Shown: positions 43,497 through 55,822, counted from the first letter of the stretch. The stretch: 64,000 bases of DNA from Arthrobacter mangrovi (GCF_026011795.1 NZ_BRVS01000003.1:109546-173545); one strand, 5' to 3'. A program made the numbers and translations. The notes: a model not told the origin generated them from the sequence alone.

Positions 43497-44856
43497 ACAG
43501 CCACGCGTCCAAAAGCCCCCGCACGTCGAAGCTCGTTTCGGCCTCCGCCACTGCGATGAACATGCCGGTGTCCACCGAGCCGTACCGGTGCTCGGTGGCC
43601 CACCGGTGCAACAAGCGGTAGAAGGCGGCGTCGCCCACCGACCGGCGGAGAGCCTCCAAGGCCAAGGCGCCGCGCTTGTAGACGCGGTCGTCGAACATCA
43701 GCTCCGCGCCGGGATCGCCGACCAGGAGGTCCTGCGGAAGCGCCGCGAGCCTCTTCCACGCGGCGTTGGCGCGGGCCGCTGCAGGCATTGAGCCCGATTC
43801 TTCGGACCAAATCCACTCCGCGTAGCAGGCGAAGCCTTCGTGCAGCCAGATGTCCTGCCAGCTCGCCACCGTGAGGGAGTTGCCGAACCACTGGTGCGAG
43901 AGTTCGTGCGCGATCAGCCGCTGGGCCTCCCAGGAAGAGCTGAGGTGGTTGCTCCCCAGCACGGACAGCGACTGGGCCTCCAGCGGTATTTCCAGTTCAT
44001 CTTCGGTGACGACGACGGTGTACTGGCTGAACGGGTAGGGCCCGAAACGGTCAATGAAGGTTTCCATCATGTGTTCCTGGCGGACCAGGCTGCTGCGCGC
44101 GTCGGCCGCGAGCGGTCCGGGGACTGCGATGTGCTGCCGGACGATGCCGCGGCTGCGGGTGGCGGATTCAGCCCGGCCGTCCGCCAGGTCCTCGAGGCCG
44201 TACCGGCCGATCTGGACCGTGGCGAGGTAGCTGGCCATCGGCTGGTCCATCCGGTATTCCCAGGTTTCCCTGCTCGACTTCTTGGTGTGCTGGACGAGGT
44301 CCCCGTTGGCGACCGCCCGGTAGCCGGCGTCCGTGGTCACCGCGATCCGGTAGGTCGCCTTGTCGGAGGGCCGGTCGTTGCAGGGGAACCACGAAGGGGC
44401 CCCGTTGGGCTGGCCTGCGACCAGGACGCCGTCGTCCAGTTCTTCCCAGCCTACTTCGCCCCACAAACCGCGAACCGGAACGGGCGATCCCTCGTAGCGG
44501 ATGTCCAGTTCCACGTCCGCGCCGGCGTCCAGCGGGGAGGCCAGCGCCACAATGAGTTTGCCGCCCCGATGCGAGACCTTCTTCGGCCGCCGGCCGTTGA
44601 CCAGGACCTTGGATACCGTCAGGCGTGCCAGGTCCAGTTCCAGCCGCTGGACGGGCCCCAGGACCCGCGCCGTCAGCCGGGCCCGGCCCGAGAGCCTGTT
44701 GGCGGCGAGCTTCACTTCGAGGTCAAGGTCGTAATGCAGGACGGCAAACGCCGTGCTGCCCGACCCCGGAAGGTAGGGGTCAGGGCGGGCCGGGCACAGC
44801 GGCGCGGGCGGCGCTGCGGCGGCCTCCTCCGGCCGGATGCCGGCGTTGGAACTCAT
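43462..44856 (-). CDS. M1-family metallopeptidase coupled to the NRPS
   Basis: A 464-residue zinc aminopeptidase-like protein. It has the N-terminal M1 beta domain (HYDLDLEVKLAANRLSGRARLTARV), a GAPSWFPCNDRPSDKATYRI segment near 158, and the zinc site HELSHQWFGN near residue 320 with the downstream ligand Glu in WLHEGFACYAEW. The large C-terminal domain of PepN is absent, as in short M1 members. The ATG overlaps the NRPS stop (ATGA), so the pair is translationally coupled. In epsilon-polylysine producers a zinc aminopeptidase degrades the polymer; a similar trimming or self-protection role is inferred. No signal peptide is evident. Confidence 0.9.
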   Translation of the reverse strand: MSSNAGIRPEEAAAAPPAPLCPARPDPYLPGSGSTAFAVLHYDLDLEVKLAANRLSGRARLTARVLGPVQRLELDLARLTVSKVLVNGRRPKKVSHRGGKLIVALASPLDAGADVELDIRYEGSPVPVRGLWGEVGWEELDDGVLVAGQPNGAPSWFPCNDRPSDKATYRIAVTTDAGYRAVANGDLVQHTKKSSRETWEYRMDQPMASYLATVQIGRYGLEDLADGRAESATRSRGIVRQHIAVPGPLAADARSSLVRQEHMMETFIDRFGPYPFSQYTVVVTEDELEIPLEAQSLSVLGSNHLSSSWEAQRLIAHELSHQWFGNSLTVASWQDIWLHEGFACYAEWIWSEESGSMPAAARANAAWKRLAALPQDLLVGDPGAELMFDDRVYKRGALALEALRRSVGDAAFYRLLHRWATEHRYGSVDTGMFIAVAEAETSFDVRGLLDAWLFSRGLPALPGR

Positions 44857-47800
44857 GCTCCGGTGATCCACGGTCGTACGGGGTTTCCCATCCAGTAGCT
44901 GGCCGCCGGGACGGTCTCGCCGCGCATCACCAGCGAGGCGGGGCCGACCGTTGCTCCGGCGGCAATGGAAGCGGCGGGGAGAATGACTCCGTGCGGGCCT
45001 AGGGTGGCGCCGGCCGCCAGCTCCACGGTATCAATGCTCATCACGCGATCGTGGAACAAGTGCGTCTGGACCACGCAGCCCCGGCTGACGGTCGAGCCGT
45101 CCCCGAGCGCGACGAGGTCCGCCTCGGGCAGCCAGTAGCTTTCGCACCAGACGCCGTGGCCGATCTTCGCGCCCAGCCCGCGGAGCCACCAGACCAGGGG
45201 CGGGGAACCGGACATGATCCGGCCGAACCAGGGGGCGCTCACCAGCTCCACGAAGGTGTCCACGACCTCGTTGCGCCAGATGAAGGAGCTCCAAAGCGCG
45301 TGTTCTCCGGCACGGATCCGGCCGACGAGCAGCCATTTGGCGAGCACCGAGCTGCCGGCGGCAACCGCGCCGGCCGCGGCAAGGACCAGGCCTCCGGCCA
45401 ACCCGGCCACCAGATAGCCGTAGGTTCCGGCGACCCGGTCTAGGGCGGCCAGGACGGCCAGGGCCAGGGCGACGGTGACCATGACCGGAACGAACCGGCA
45501 CAGCTCCCATAGCGATCGGGCGAGTTTCAGCCTGGCAGGCGGGTCGTAAGTCAGGCTCACGTCGGCGGCGACCTCCGTGCGGTGCAGCCGTACCGGCGGG
45601 CTGCCCAGCCAGGATGACCCGGACTTGGCCTTGGCCGGGGTTGCGGAGAGGACCGCGACGAGGGAGTTCTTCGGAACCCGCCGCCCGGCGCCCGTCATAC
45701 CCGAATTGCCCAGGAAGGAGCGCTTGCCGATCTTGGCCGGGCCAACCTTCATCCAGCCGCCGCCGAGTTCGTAGGAGGCCACCATGGTGTCATCGGCCAG
45801 GAAGGCGCCCTCGCCGATGGTGGTCATCTTGGGAATGAGCAGGACGGTTGAGGCCTCGACATTCCTGCCGACTTTGGCCCCAAGCAGGCGCAGCCACGCC
45901 GGGGTGAAGAGGCTGGCGTAGATGGGGAAGAGCAGATCCCGCGCCATGTCCAGGACACGTTCGGTGGCCCAGACCTGCCAGCCGACCCGGCTGCGCACGC
46001 GGTAGAAGCCGGGCTTCAGGCCGATGCCCAGCAGCCGGACGGTCAGCGCAACGAGCAGCATGAGGCCGGCGAACCAGACGGCGGCCGCCAGCGGCACGCT
46101 CGCGAGCAGCGGCAGGAAGGCCTCCGACAGGGTGCTTTCGGAGGGAACCAAAAGTACGACGACGGCGACAGCCGCCGCGGCGGCCACGTACGGCATGAGG
46201 GCCAGGAACGCCGAAGCCAGCGGGTAGAACAGCGACCACAGCGGGGACGACTTCGGCGGCGCGTCCGGCCACTCCTGCCGTGCCTTGCCCTTCCGGACGG
46301 CCGGCGACCCGGAGAAGTGCAGGCCGGCCTTGACCTTGCCGCTGACCGCGGAACCGGGGGCGACCGTGGCGTGGGCGCCGATCCTGGCCCCGGGCATCAG
46401 GGTGCTGCGGGCGCCGACGGAGGCGCCCGCGCCGACGTGGATGCGACCGATATGGACGCGGTCCCCGTCGATCCACCAGCCGGACAGGTCGACCTCGGGC
46501 TCGACGGCCGCGCCGGTGCCCACGGACAGCATGCCGGTCACGGGCGGTATGGAGTGCAGGTCGACGTCGCGTCCGATCTGCGCCCCCAGTGCCCGGGCGT
46601 AGTAGGGCACGAAGGGCGCGCTGGCCAGCGACACGGCGCCTGCCATGTCCGCGATCTGCTCCGCCAGCCAGAGCCTCAAGTGGACCTTGCCCGAGCGCGG
46701 ATAGTTGCCCGGGGTGACCTTGCGCAGCAGCAGCCGGGCGGCCGCCACGGCAATGCCCATCCTGCCGACCGGGCTGACGAAGACGGCCCAGAGCGCGAGC
46801 ACCCACCACCAGGACACGGTCGGTGCGCCGGTCAACACCCCGGTGTAGGAGAGCACATTGTTGATGATCATCAGGTAGGTCAGCCAGCGCATGCCGATGA
46901 GCATGACCAGAGGTATGCCCATCAGCGTCTGGAAGACCTGGGCCCTGCGCGTGGTCCGGCGGACGTCGCGCTCGCGCGGATGAGCGGGCTGGTCGTCCGG
47001 GACGGACTGCCGCACCGCGTCGACGAGCGCCCCGAAGCGCGGGTGGGCGTATATCTCGGACACCGCGATCGTCGGATACTTGCCCCGCAGGGCGGAGACC
47101 AGCTGGGCCGCGGCCAGCGACCCGCCGCCGTGGGCGAAGAAGTCGGCGTCGAGGGAAGCGATCGGCGTACCCAGCACCGCTTCCCACTGATCGGCGATCC
47201 AGGCCGCCTCAGGATCGAGGTCCGGGACGCCGGCCTGGTCGGCGGTGTGCGCACCGGGCAGTGGCCAGGGCAGCGCGTTGCGGTCCACCTTGCCGCTGGT
47301 TTTGACGGGCAGCGTATCCACGACGGCGAGGAGCGGAACCAACGCGGCGGGCAGTTGGCCGGCCAGGACCGCGCGCGCCCGGTCCAGGTCGTAGCCGTCC
47401 GGGGTCGCGAGGTAGCCCACGAGCAGTTGGTTGCCGGCTGCCGTCGTCTTGACGGCAGCGGCAGCGCCGGAGACTCCGGGAAGGGCCTGCAGTGCCGCGT
47501 CGACCTCGCCCAGCTCGATCCGCCGTCCGCCGAGCTTGACCTGCTCGTCCGCACGGCCCACGAAGAGCAGTCCGGCAGGGTCGTAGGTGACCAGGTCTCC
47601 GCTGCGGTAGGCGCGTTCCCAGCCGAGCGTCGGCATCGGTGCGTACTTCTCCGCGTCCTTCGCCGGGTCGAGGTAGCGGGCGAGGCCGACGCCGCCGATG
47701 ATGAGCTCGCCGGTGCCGCCGGCGGGGACCGGAACCCCGGCCTCGTCGACCACGGCCAGGTCCCAGCCGTCCAGGGGGAGCCCGATGCGCACGGGCCCCC

Positions 47801-48725
47801 CGCCCCCGAGCGGGGCGGCGCACGCGACGACCGTGGCCTCGGTCGGGCCATAGGTGTTCCAGACCTCGCGGTCCTCCACGGCGAGGCGCCGTGCCAGTTC
47901 GGGAGGGCAGGCTTCGCCGCCGAAGATCAGCAGCCGGACATTCTCGAGCGCCTCGGCCGGCCACAGGGCCGCGAGGGTGGGCACGGTGGATACGGCGGTG
48001 ATGTTCCGGCTGAGCAGCCACGGGCCAAGGTCCATGCCGCTGCGTACCAGGGCCCGCGGCGCGGGGACCAGGCACGCGCCATGGCGCCAGGCCAGCCACA
48101 TCTCCTCGCAGGAGGCGTCGAAGGCGACCGACAGGCCTGCGAGTACCCGGTCCTGCGGACCCAAGGGCTCGGCGGGCAGGAAGATCCGCGCCTCCGCGTC
48201 CACGAAGGCCGCCGCGGAGCGGTGGGTCACGGCGACGCCCTTGGGTGTGCCGGTCGAACCCGAAGTGAAGATGACCCACGCGTCGTCGGTCGGCTCGGCA
48301 GGACGAGCCGCGGGGAAGGGCGCGGGGCGGCCGGGCGTGACCCGGATGGTGTCCCCGTCGGTCAGGATCCCGGCGACTTTTGCCTCGCCGAAGACGAGCC
48401 GGGCACGCTCGTCCGGGTCGTCGGCGTCGACCGGGACGTAGGCCGCGCCGATGTAGAGGGTCGCCAGGATGGCGATGTACAGTTCGCTCGTGCCGGAGGC
48501 GATCCGGATGCCGATCTTGTCTCCGGCGCCCAGGCCGGCAAGGTGGAGCCGGCGCCCTTTTGCCCGCACCTCATCCATCAGCTCGCTGTAGCTGAGCGGG
48601 CGGTGGCCGTCGTCGAGCGCAGTGGCGTCGGGATGCGCCTCGGCGCTGGCGACGAGGATGTCAATGAGGGTTCGGGGCTCCGGCGTCTCCGTTGAGCCGG
48701 GCAACTGGGGGGCAAAGGAAGTCAC
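44853..48725 (-). CDS. Pls/PosA-type single-module NRPS (amino acid homopolymer synthetase)
   Basis: A 1290-residue membrane NRPS read from a GTG. Adenylation domain about residues 19-485 (FTSGSTGTPKGV at 153-164; NTYGPTE near 290; catalytic Lys479). Carrier domain about 505-575 with Ser536 in HGGGSL. Then three repeats of two membrane helices (about 600-660, 830-900, 1075-1128), each followed by a left-handed beta-helix, hexapeptide-repeat domain (about 715-800, 950-1025, 1185-1285) in place of normal condensation domains. This layout matches epsilon-poly-L-lysine synthetase Pls and the related PosA. Specificity residues D203 A204 E207 S246 I267 G269 T291 V299 V300 K479 suggest lysine or a close cationic amino acid. 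The product is inferred, not shown. Confidence 0.9.
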   Translation of the reverse strand: MTSFAPQLPGSTETPEPRTLIDILVASAEAHPDATALDDGHRPLSYSELMDEVRAKGRRLHLAGLGAGDKIGIRIASGTSELYIAILATLYIGAAYVPVDADDPDERARLVFGEAKVAGILTDGDTIRVTPGRPAPFPAARPAEPTDDAWVIFTSGSTGTPKGVAVTHRSAAAFVDAEARIFLPAEPLGPQDRVLAGLSVAFDASCEEMWLAWRHGACLVPAPRALVRSGMDLGPWLLSRNITAVSTVPTLAALWPAEALENVRLLIFGGEACPPELARRLAVEDREVWNTYGPTEATVVACAAPLGGGGPVRIGLPLDGWDLAVVDEAGVPVPAGGTGELIIGGVGLARYLDPAKDAEKYAPMPTLGWERAYRSGDLVTYDPAGLLFVGRADEQVKLGGRRIELGEVDAALQALPGVSGAAAAVKTTAAGNQLLVGYLATPDGYDLDRARAVLAGQLPAALVPLLAVVDTLPVKTSGKVDRNALPWPLPGAHTADQAGVPDLDPEAAWIADQWEAVLGTPIASLDADFFAHGGGSLAAAQLVSALRGKYPTIAVSEIYAHPRFGALVDAVRQSVPDDQPAHPRERDVRRTTRRAQVFQTLMGIPLVMLIGMRWLTYLMIINNVLSYTGVLTGAPTVSWWWVLALWAVFVSPVGRMGIAVAAARLLLRKVTPGNYPRSGKVHLRLWLAEQIADMAGAVSLASAPFVPYYARALGAQIGRDVDLHSIPPVTGMLSVGTGAAVEPEVDLSGWWIDGDRVHIGRIHVGAGASVGARSTLMPGARIGAHATVAPGSAVSGKVKAGLHFSGSPAVRKGKARQEWPDAPPKSSPLWSLFYPLASAFLALMPYVAAAAAVAVVVLLVPSESTLSEAFLPLLASVPLAAAVWFAGLMLLVALTVRLLGIGLKPGFYRVRSRVGWQVWATERVLDMARDLLFPIYASLFTPAWLRLLGAKVGRNVEASTVLLIPKMTTIGEGAFLADDTMVASYELGGGWMKVGPAKIGKRSFLGNSGMTGAGRRVPKNSLVAVLSATPAKAKSGSSWLGSPPVRLHRTEVAADVSLTYDPPARLKLARSLWELCRFVPVMVTVALALAVLAALDRVAGTYGYLVAGLAGGLVLAAAGAVAAGSSVLAKWLLVGRIRAGEHALWSSFIWRNEVVDTFVELVSAPWFGRIMSGSPPLVWWLRGLGAKIGHGVWCESYWLPEADLVALGDGSTVSRGCVVQTHLFHDRVMSIDTVELAAGATLGPHGVILPAASIAAGATVGPASLVMRGETVPAASYWMGNPVRPWITGA

Positions 48726-48773
48726 CCGGCCAAGTTTCCCCTATCAATATGAACGAATGACCCCGTTTACGGT

Positions 48774-48792
48774 GTAAGGTGTGCAACCTTAC
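48774..48792 (-). promoter_or_regulatory. Inverted repeat between quinone oxidoreductase and NRPS genes
   Basis: GTAAGGT and ACCTTAC surround five bases and overlap the oxidoreductase stop codon. The 63-base gap also holds CCGT-TT-ACGG at 48763-48772 and A/T-rich sequence (TATCAATATG) before the NRPS GTG. The repeat could be an operator or weak terminator. No consensus -35/-10 pair is obvious. Confidence 0.35.
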
Positions 48793-49754
48793 GGAATGAG
48801 CAGCAGCTTTCCGGTGGTTTTCCGGCCCTGCAGGTCCTCGTGCGCTCGCGCGGCGTCCGCCAGCGGATAGGAAGCGCCGATCCTGATGTCCAGGTCGCCG
48901 GCCGTAACCGCGCCGAAGATTTCCCGGGCGCGCCACCCGCGCTCGTCGGCGTTGAGCAGGTGGTCCTTGAGCTTCGGCCTGGTCACGAACAGCGAGCCGC
49001 CGGCGTTGAGGCGCTGCAGGTCGAAGGGCGGAACCTGTCCGGAGGCACCGCCGAACAGCACCAGGGTGCCCCTGGTGCGCAGGCAGGCCAGGGAACCGTC
49101 GAACGTGTCCTTGCCCACGCCGTCGTATACCGCGTCGACACCCGTGCCGCCGGTCAGCTGCCGCACCTTCTCGGGGAAGCCGTCGTAGCGCAGGACTTCA
49201 TCGGCGCCTGCCGCGCGCGCGAGCTCTTCCTTCTCGCCGGAAGAGACCGTGGTGATCACGCGGACGCCCTTGGCCTTGAGCAGCTGCGTCAGGATCAGGC
49301 CCACCCCGCCTGCGCCCGCATGGGTCAGGACTGTCTGCCCCGAAGCAGCCTTGAAGCTGGAATTGACCAGGTAATGTGCCGTCAGGCCCTGCAGGGGAAT
49401 GGCAGCGGCGGTCTCGTCGCTGATCCCGTCCGGCACCGCCAGGGCTTTGTCCGCATCGACGAGCGAGTATTCGGCGTAAGTACGCGCCCCTTCGCAGAAG
49501 GCCACGCGATCCCCGGCGGCCCAGTCCGCGGCGCCGTCCCCGACTGCCTCGACCGTCCCGGCCCCTTCGCTGCCGGGCGTATAGGGGAACGTGACGTTGT
49601 AGATCCCGCTGCGTTCGTAGGTCTCGATGAAGTTGACGCCGGCGGCCGCCATTTTCACGAGCAGCTGTCCGGGGCCGGGCTTGGGCTTGTCGACGTCCTG
49701 CAGCTGCAGGACCTCGGGGCCGCCGGGTGCTTCCGCCACGATTGCTTTTGCCAT
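48789..49754 (-). CDS. NADPH:quinone oxidoreductase, zeta-crystallin type
   Basis: A 321-residue zinc-independent medium-chain dehydrogenase/reductase. The N-terminal catalytic domain contains VKMAAAGVNFIETYERSGIY and TPGSEGAGTVEAVGDG; the Rossmann motif is LTHAGAGGVGLILTQLLKAKG near residue 145; DAVYDGVGKDTFDGSLACLRTRGTLVLFG near 218 is typical of the Qor/QorA group, and the zinc-binding Cys cluster is absent. It would reduce quinones with NADPH. AAGGAG lies about ten bases before the chosen ATG; upstream in-frame codons add unconserved residues. A link to the NRPS downstream is not evident. Confidence 0.9.
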   Translation of the reverse strand: MAKAIVAEAPGGPEVLQLQDVDKPKPGPGQLLVKMAAAGVNFIETYERSGIYNVTFPYTPGSEGAGTVEAVGDGAADWAAGDRVAFCEGARTYAEYSLVDADKALAVPDGISDETAAAIPLQGLTAHYLVNSSFKAASGQTVLTHAGAGGVGLILTQLLKAKGVRVITTVSSGEKEELARAAGADEVLRYDGFPEKVRQLTGGTGVDAVYDGVGKDTFDGSLACLRTRGTLVLFGGASGQVPPFDLQRLNAGGSLFVTRPKLKDHLLNADERGWRAREIFGAVTAGDLDIRIGASYPLADAARAHEDLQGRKTTGKLLLIP

Positions 49755-49870
49755 GCGCTCTGCCACTCCTTCAAAAAAGACCGGATTTCCATGCGGTGTG
49801 CGGGATCGGCCGGGAGGACGGCTAGAATCAGGCCGTAGAGCCCAGTCGGCGCACCTTGGCACCATCGTAA

Positions 49871-49907
49871 CGTGCATAAATATCCCTCACCATGAATAAT
49901 TTTGCTG
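49871..49907 (+). promoter_or_regulatory. Tandem ArgR operator upstream of argC
   Basis: Two A/T-rich sites, TGCATAAATAT (about 49873-49883) and CATGAATAATTTTG (about 49891-49904), are spaced about two helical turns apart, as usual for hexameric ArgR. The second overlaps the spacer of the argC promoter, so arginine-bound ArgR, encoded six genes downstream, would block transcription. The match to the ARG box is by eye. Confidence 0.6.
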
Positions 49908-49913
49908 TAGAGT
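49908..49913 (+). promoter_or_regulatory. -10 element placing argC TSS at its start codon
   Basis: TAGAGT ends six bases before the argC ATG, with no ribosome site, so the arginine operon mRNA is probably leaderless. Confidence 0.55.
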
Positions 49914-49919
49914 GTCGCC

Positions 49920-50951
49920 ATGACTTATTCCGTTGCAGTATCCGGGGCCAGCGGCTACGCCGGAGGCGAGGTCCTGCGGCTCCTGTCATCCCATCCTGAG
50001 GTGTCGATAGGGGCCATCACGGCGCACAGCAACGCCGGCGGCAAGCTCGGCGGGCTGCAGCCGCACCTGCACACACTGGCCGACCGGGTTTTGGTCGAAA
50101 CCACCGTGGAGAACCTCCTCGGCCACGACGTGGTGTTCCTCGCGCTGCCGCACGGCGCCAGCGCGGAGATCGCGGCCCAGCTGCCGAAGGACACCCTGGT
50201 CATCGACGCCGGCGCGGACCACCGGCTCGAGGACCCCCTGGCGTGGGAAAAGTTCTACGGCTCCGCACATGCCGGCACCTGGCCCTACGGCCTGCCCGAA
50301 CTTCCCGGCCACCGGGAACGGCTCCGCAAGGCCAAGCGCATCGCCGTGCCCGGCTGCTACCCGACCAGCTCGCTGCTGGCCCTCACGCCCGGCTTTGCCG
50401 CCGGTCTGCTGGAGGCCGACGACGTCGTCATCGTGGCGGCGTCCGGCACCTCGGGCGCGGGCAAGTCGGCCAAGCCGCACCTGCTGGGCTCGGAGGTCAT
50501 GGGCGGGATGAGCCCTTACGGCGTCGGTGGCAGCCACCGCCACACGCCGGAAATCGAGCAGGGCCTCTCCGCGGCGGCCGGCGAGCAGGTGAAGGTGTCC
50601 TTCACCCCGACGCTGGCCCCGATGAGCCGCGGGATCCTCGCTACCGCCACGGCCCGGGTCAAACCCGGTGTCGACGGCGAGCGGCTGCGCGTCGCCTGGG
50701 CCGAGGCCTACGCCGACGAGCCGTTTGTGCATCTGCTGCCCGAGGAGCAGTGGCCGCACACGAAAGCCGTGCAGGGTTCCAACCACGTCGCCCTCCAGCT
50801 GGCCTTCGACGAGCACGCCGGCCGTGTCATCGTCAGCTGCGCCATCGACAACCTGGCCAAGGGAACGGCCGGCGGAGCGATCCAGTCCATGAACATCGCC
50901 CTGGGTCTCGAGGAGACCACGGGCCTATCGCACCAGGGAGTTGCCCCGTGA
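49920..50951 (+). CDS. argC: N-acetyl-gamma-glutamyl-phosphate reductase ArgC
   Basis: A 343-residue NADPH-dependent reductase, third step of arginine synthesis. The dinucleotide loop [16 protein letters not shown] opens the protein, the catalytic Cys is in [16 protein letters not shown] near residue 146, and [14 protein letters not shown] near 203 has the conserved His. [37 protein letters not shown] closes it. It is the first gene of the arg operon and overlaps argJ by four bases (GTGA). Confidence 0.97.
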   Translation: MTYSVAVSGASGYAGGEVLRLLSSHPEVSIGAITAHSNAGGKLGGLQPHLHTLADRVLVETTVENLLGHDVVFLALPHGASAEIAAQLPKDTLVIDAGADHRLEDPLAWEKFYGSAHAGTWPYGLPELPGHRERLRKAKRIAVPGCYPTSSLLALTPGFAAGLLEADDVVIVAASGTSGAGKSAKPHLLGSEVMGGMSPYGVGGSHRHTPEIEQGLSAAAGEQVKVSFTPTLAPMSRGILATATARVKPGVDGERLRVAWAEAYADEPFVHLLPEEQWPHTKAVQGSNHVALQLAFDEHAGRVIVSCAIDNLAKGTAGGAIQSMNIALGLEETTGLSHQGVAP

Positions 50952-52099
50952 GCGTCACCGCAGCCCAAGGATTCCGCGCAGCCGGCGTGACCGCCGGCCT
51001 GAAGGCTTCGGGGAAGCCCGACGTCGCGCTGGTGGTCAACGACGGTCCGTCGCGGTCCGCCGCCGCCGTCTTCACCTCCAACCGCGTCGCGGCGGCCCCC
51101 GTACAGTGGTCCCGCCAAGCCGTCAGTGACGGCCGCGCAGACGCGGTCATCCTGAACTCCGGCGGCGCCAATGCCTGCACGGGCGCCGAAGGATTCCAGA
51201 ACACGCACCGCACCGCCGAAAAAACGGCCGAGCTCCTCGGCGTTTCCGCCGGCGACGTGCTGGTCTGCTCCACCGGCCTGATCGGCGAGCAGCTGCCCAT
51301 GGACAAGCTGCTTCCGGGCGTGGAGGCGGCGGCCAAGGCACTCAGCGGTGAAGGTGGAGCGGAGGCCGCCGAGGCGATCATGACCACCGATACGGTCAAA
51401 AAGGAGGCCGTGTTCAGCGGCACCGGCTACACGATCGGCGGGATGGCCAAGGGGGCGGGCATGCTGGCCCCCGGCCTGGCCACCATGCTGGTGGTCATCA
51501 CCACGGACGCGCAGATCGAAGCGGCGGCCCTCGAAATGGCGCTGCGGGAGGCCACGCGCGTCACCTTCGACCGGACCGATTCCGACGGCTGCATGTCGAC
51601 CAACGACACGGTGGTCCTGCTGGCCTCCGGGGCGTCCGGCGCCGTGCCGGACCTGGACGAGTTCAGCCGGGGCCTCGGCATGCTCTGCTCGAAGCTGGCC
51701 CGCCAGCTGATCACCGATGCCGAGGGCGCTAGCCACGACATCTCCGTGACCACCATCAACGCGGCGTCCGAGCGCGACGCCGAGACGGTCAGCCGCGCGG
51801 TGGCCCGGTCGAACCTCTTCAAGACCGCGATTTTCGGCAAGGATCCCAACTGGGGCCGGGTGCTGTCCGCGGTCGGCACGACCGACGCGGCCTTCGAACC
51901 CGAAAACCTCAACGTGACCATGAACGGCGTCCAGGTCTGCCGCAACGGCGGAGTCGGCGATCCGCGGGACCAGGTCGACCTCGAGGGGCGCGACGTCGCC
52001 GTCGTTATCGACCTAAAGGCGGGGGAGGAGTCGGCGACCATCTGGACCAACGACCTGACCCATGACTACGTCCACGAGAACTCCGCCTACTCCAGCTGA
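50948..52099 (+). CDS. argJ: Bifunctional ornithine acetyltransferase/N-acetylglutamate synthase ArgJ
   Basis: A 383-residue self-cleaving enzyme that recycles the acetyl group from acetylornithine to glutamate. The autocleavage site precedes Thr179 in [16 protein letters not shown], and that Thr becomes the nucleophile of the beta subunit. [10 protein letters not shown] near 70, [14 protein letters not shown] near 107 and [15 protein letters not shown] near 297 are family motifs. The GTG start overlaps the argC stop. Because ArgJ recycles acetyl groups, a separate acetylornithine deacetylase is not needed. Confidence 0.96.
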   Translation: MSVTAAQGFRAAGVTAGLKASGKPDVALVVNDGPSRSAAAVFTSNRVAAAPVQWSRQAVSDGRADAVILNSGGANACTGAEGFQNTHRTAEKTAELLGVSAGDVLVCSTGLIGEQLPMDKLLPGVEAAAKALSGEGGAEAAEAIMTTDTVKKEAVFSGTGYTIGGMAKGAGMLAPGLATMLVVITTDAQIEAAALEMALREATRVTFDRTDSDGCMSTNDTVVLLASGASGAVPDLDEFSRGLGMLCSKLARQLITDAEGASHDISVTTINAASERDAETVSRAVARSNLFKTAIFGKDPNWGRVLSAVGTTDAAFEPENLNVTMNGVQVCRNGGVGDPRDQVDLEGRDVAVVIDLKAGEESATIWTNDLTHDYVHENSAYSS

Positions 52100-52135
52100 C
52101 CGCCGGTGCCACCGGCGCGGCAACGGAAGGAAGCC

Positions 52136-53052
52136 ATGACATCCCCGAATAACTCGATGCTTGTCGCGCAGGACAAGGCGGCCACGCTGGTCGAGGCGCT
52201 GCCCTGGATCCAGCGCTTCGCCGGCACCACCATGGTGGTCAAGTACGGCGGCAACGCCATGATCAATGACGACCTGCGCCGTGCCTTCGCCGAGGACATC
52301 GTGTTCCTGCACCACGTCGGCATCAGGCCGGTCGTGGTGCACGGCGGCGGTCCGCAGATCAACTCGATGCTGGAGCGGCTGGGTATCGAGTCGGAGTTCA
52401 AGGGCGGCCTGCGGGTGACCACCCCGGAAGCCATGGACGTGGTCCGCATGGTGCTCACCGGCCAGGTCGGCCGCGAGTTGGTGGGCCTGATCAACGCCCA
52501 CGGGCCGTACGCCGTGGGGATGTCCGGCGAGGACGGCGGCCTGCTCCAGGCCGTGCGCACCGGCACCGTGGTGGACGGCGAGGACGTGGACCTGGGGCTG
52601 GTCGGTGAGGTCGTCGGCGTAAACCCCTCGGCCATCCTGGACCTGCTCGAGGCCGGCCGCATCCCGGTCATCTCCACCGTGGCCCCGGAAACCGGCCGCG
52701 ACGGCGAGAACGCCGGGCAGGTGCTCAACGTGAATGCGGACACCGCCGCAGCGGCCGTGGCCGACGCGCTGCGGGCCTCGCGGCTGGTCATCCTGACCGA
52801 CGTCGAGGGCCTGTACGCGAACTGGCCCGACAAGTCGTCGCTGATCTCCTCGCTCACCGCCTCCGAGCTGCGCGAGCTGCTGCCGGGACTGGAATCGGGC
52901 ATGATTCCCAAAATGGAGGCCTGCCTCAAGGCCGTCGACGGCACGGTGGAACGCGCCGCCGTCGTCGATGGCCGGATGGCGCACTCGATCCTGCTGGAGG
53001 TCTTCACCACGGCCGGCATCGGAACCCAGATCGTACCGGACGGAGAAGCGGA

Positions 53053-53056
<4 letters not shown>
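52136..53056 (+). CDS. argB: Acetylglutamate kinase ArgB
   Basis: A 306-residue amino-acid kinase. [10 protein letters not shown] near residue 36 and [14 protein letters not shown] near 67 bind nucleotide and substrate; [14 protein letters not shown] near 160 and [17 protein letters not shown] near 203 follow, and LTDVEGLY near 228 is conserved. The longer N-terminal helix is typical of arginine-inhibited hexameric forms, so feedback by arginine is likely. The ATG at 52136 has GGAAGGA upstream. It overlaps argD by four bases. Confidence 0.96.

Positions 53057-55822
<2,766 letters not shown>

Noticed and set aside
46317..48695. A 792-codon plus-strand open frame opposite the NRPS.
   Set aside because: Antisense shadow; composition rich in Gly/Arg/Gln without family features, while the minus-strand NRPS has all core motifs.
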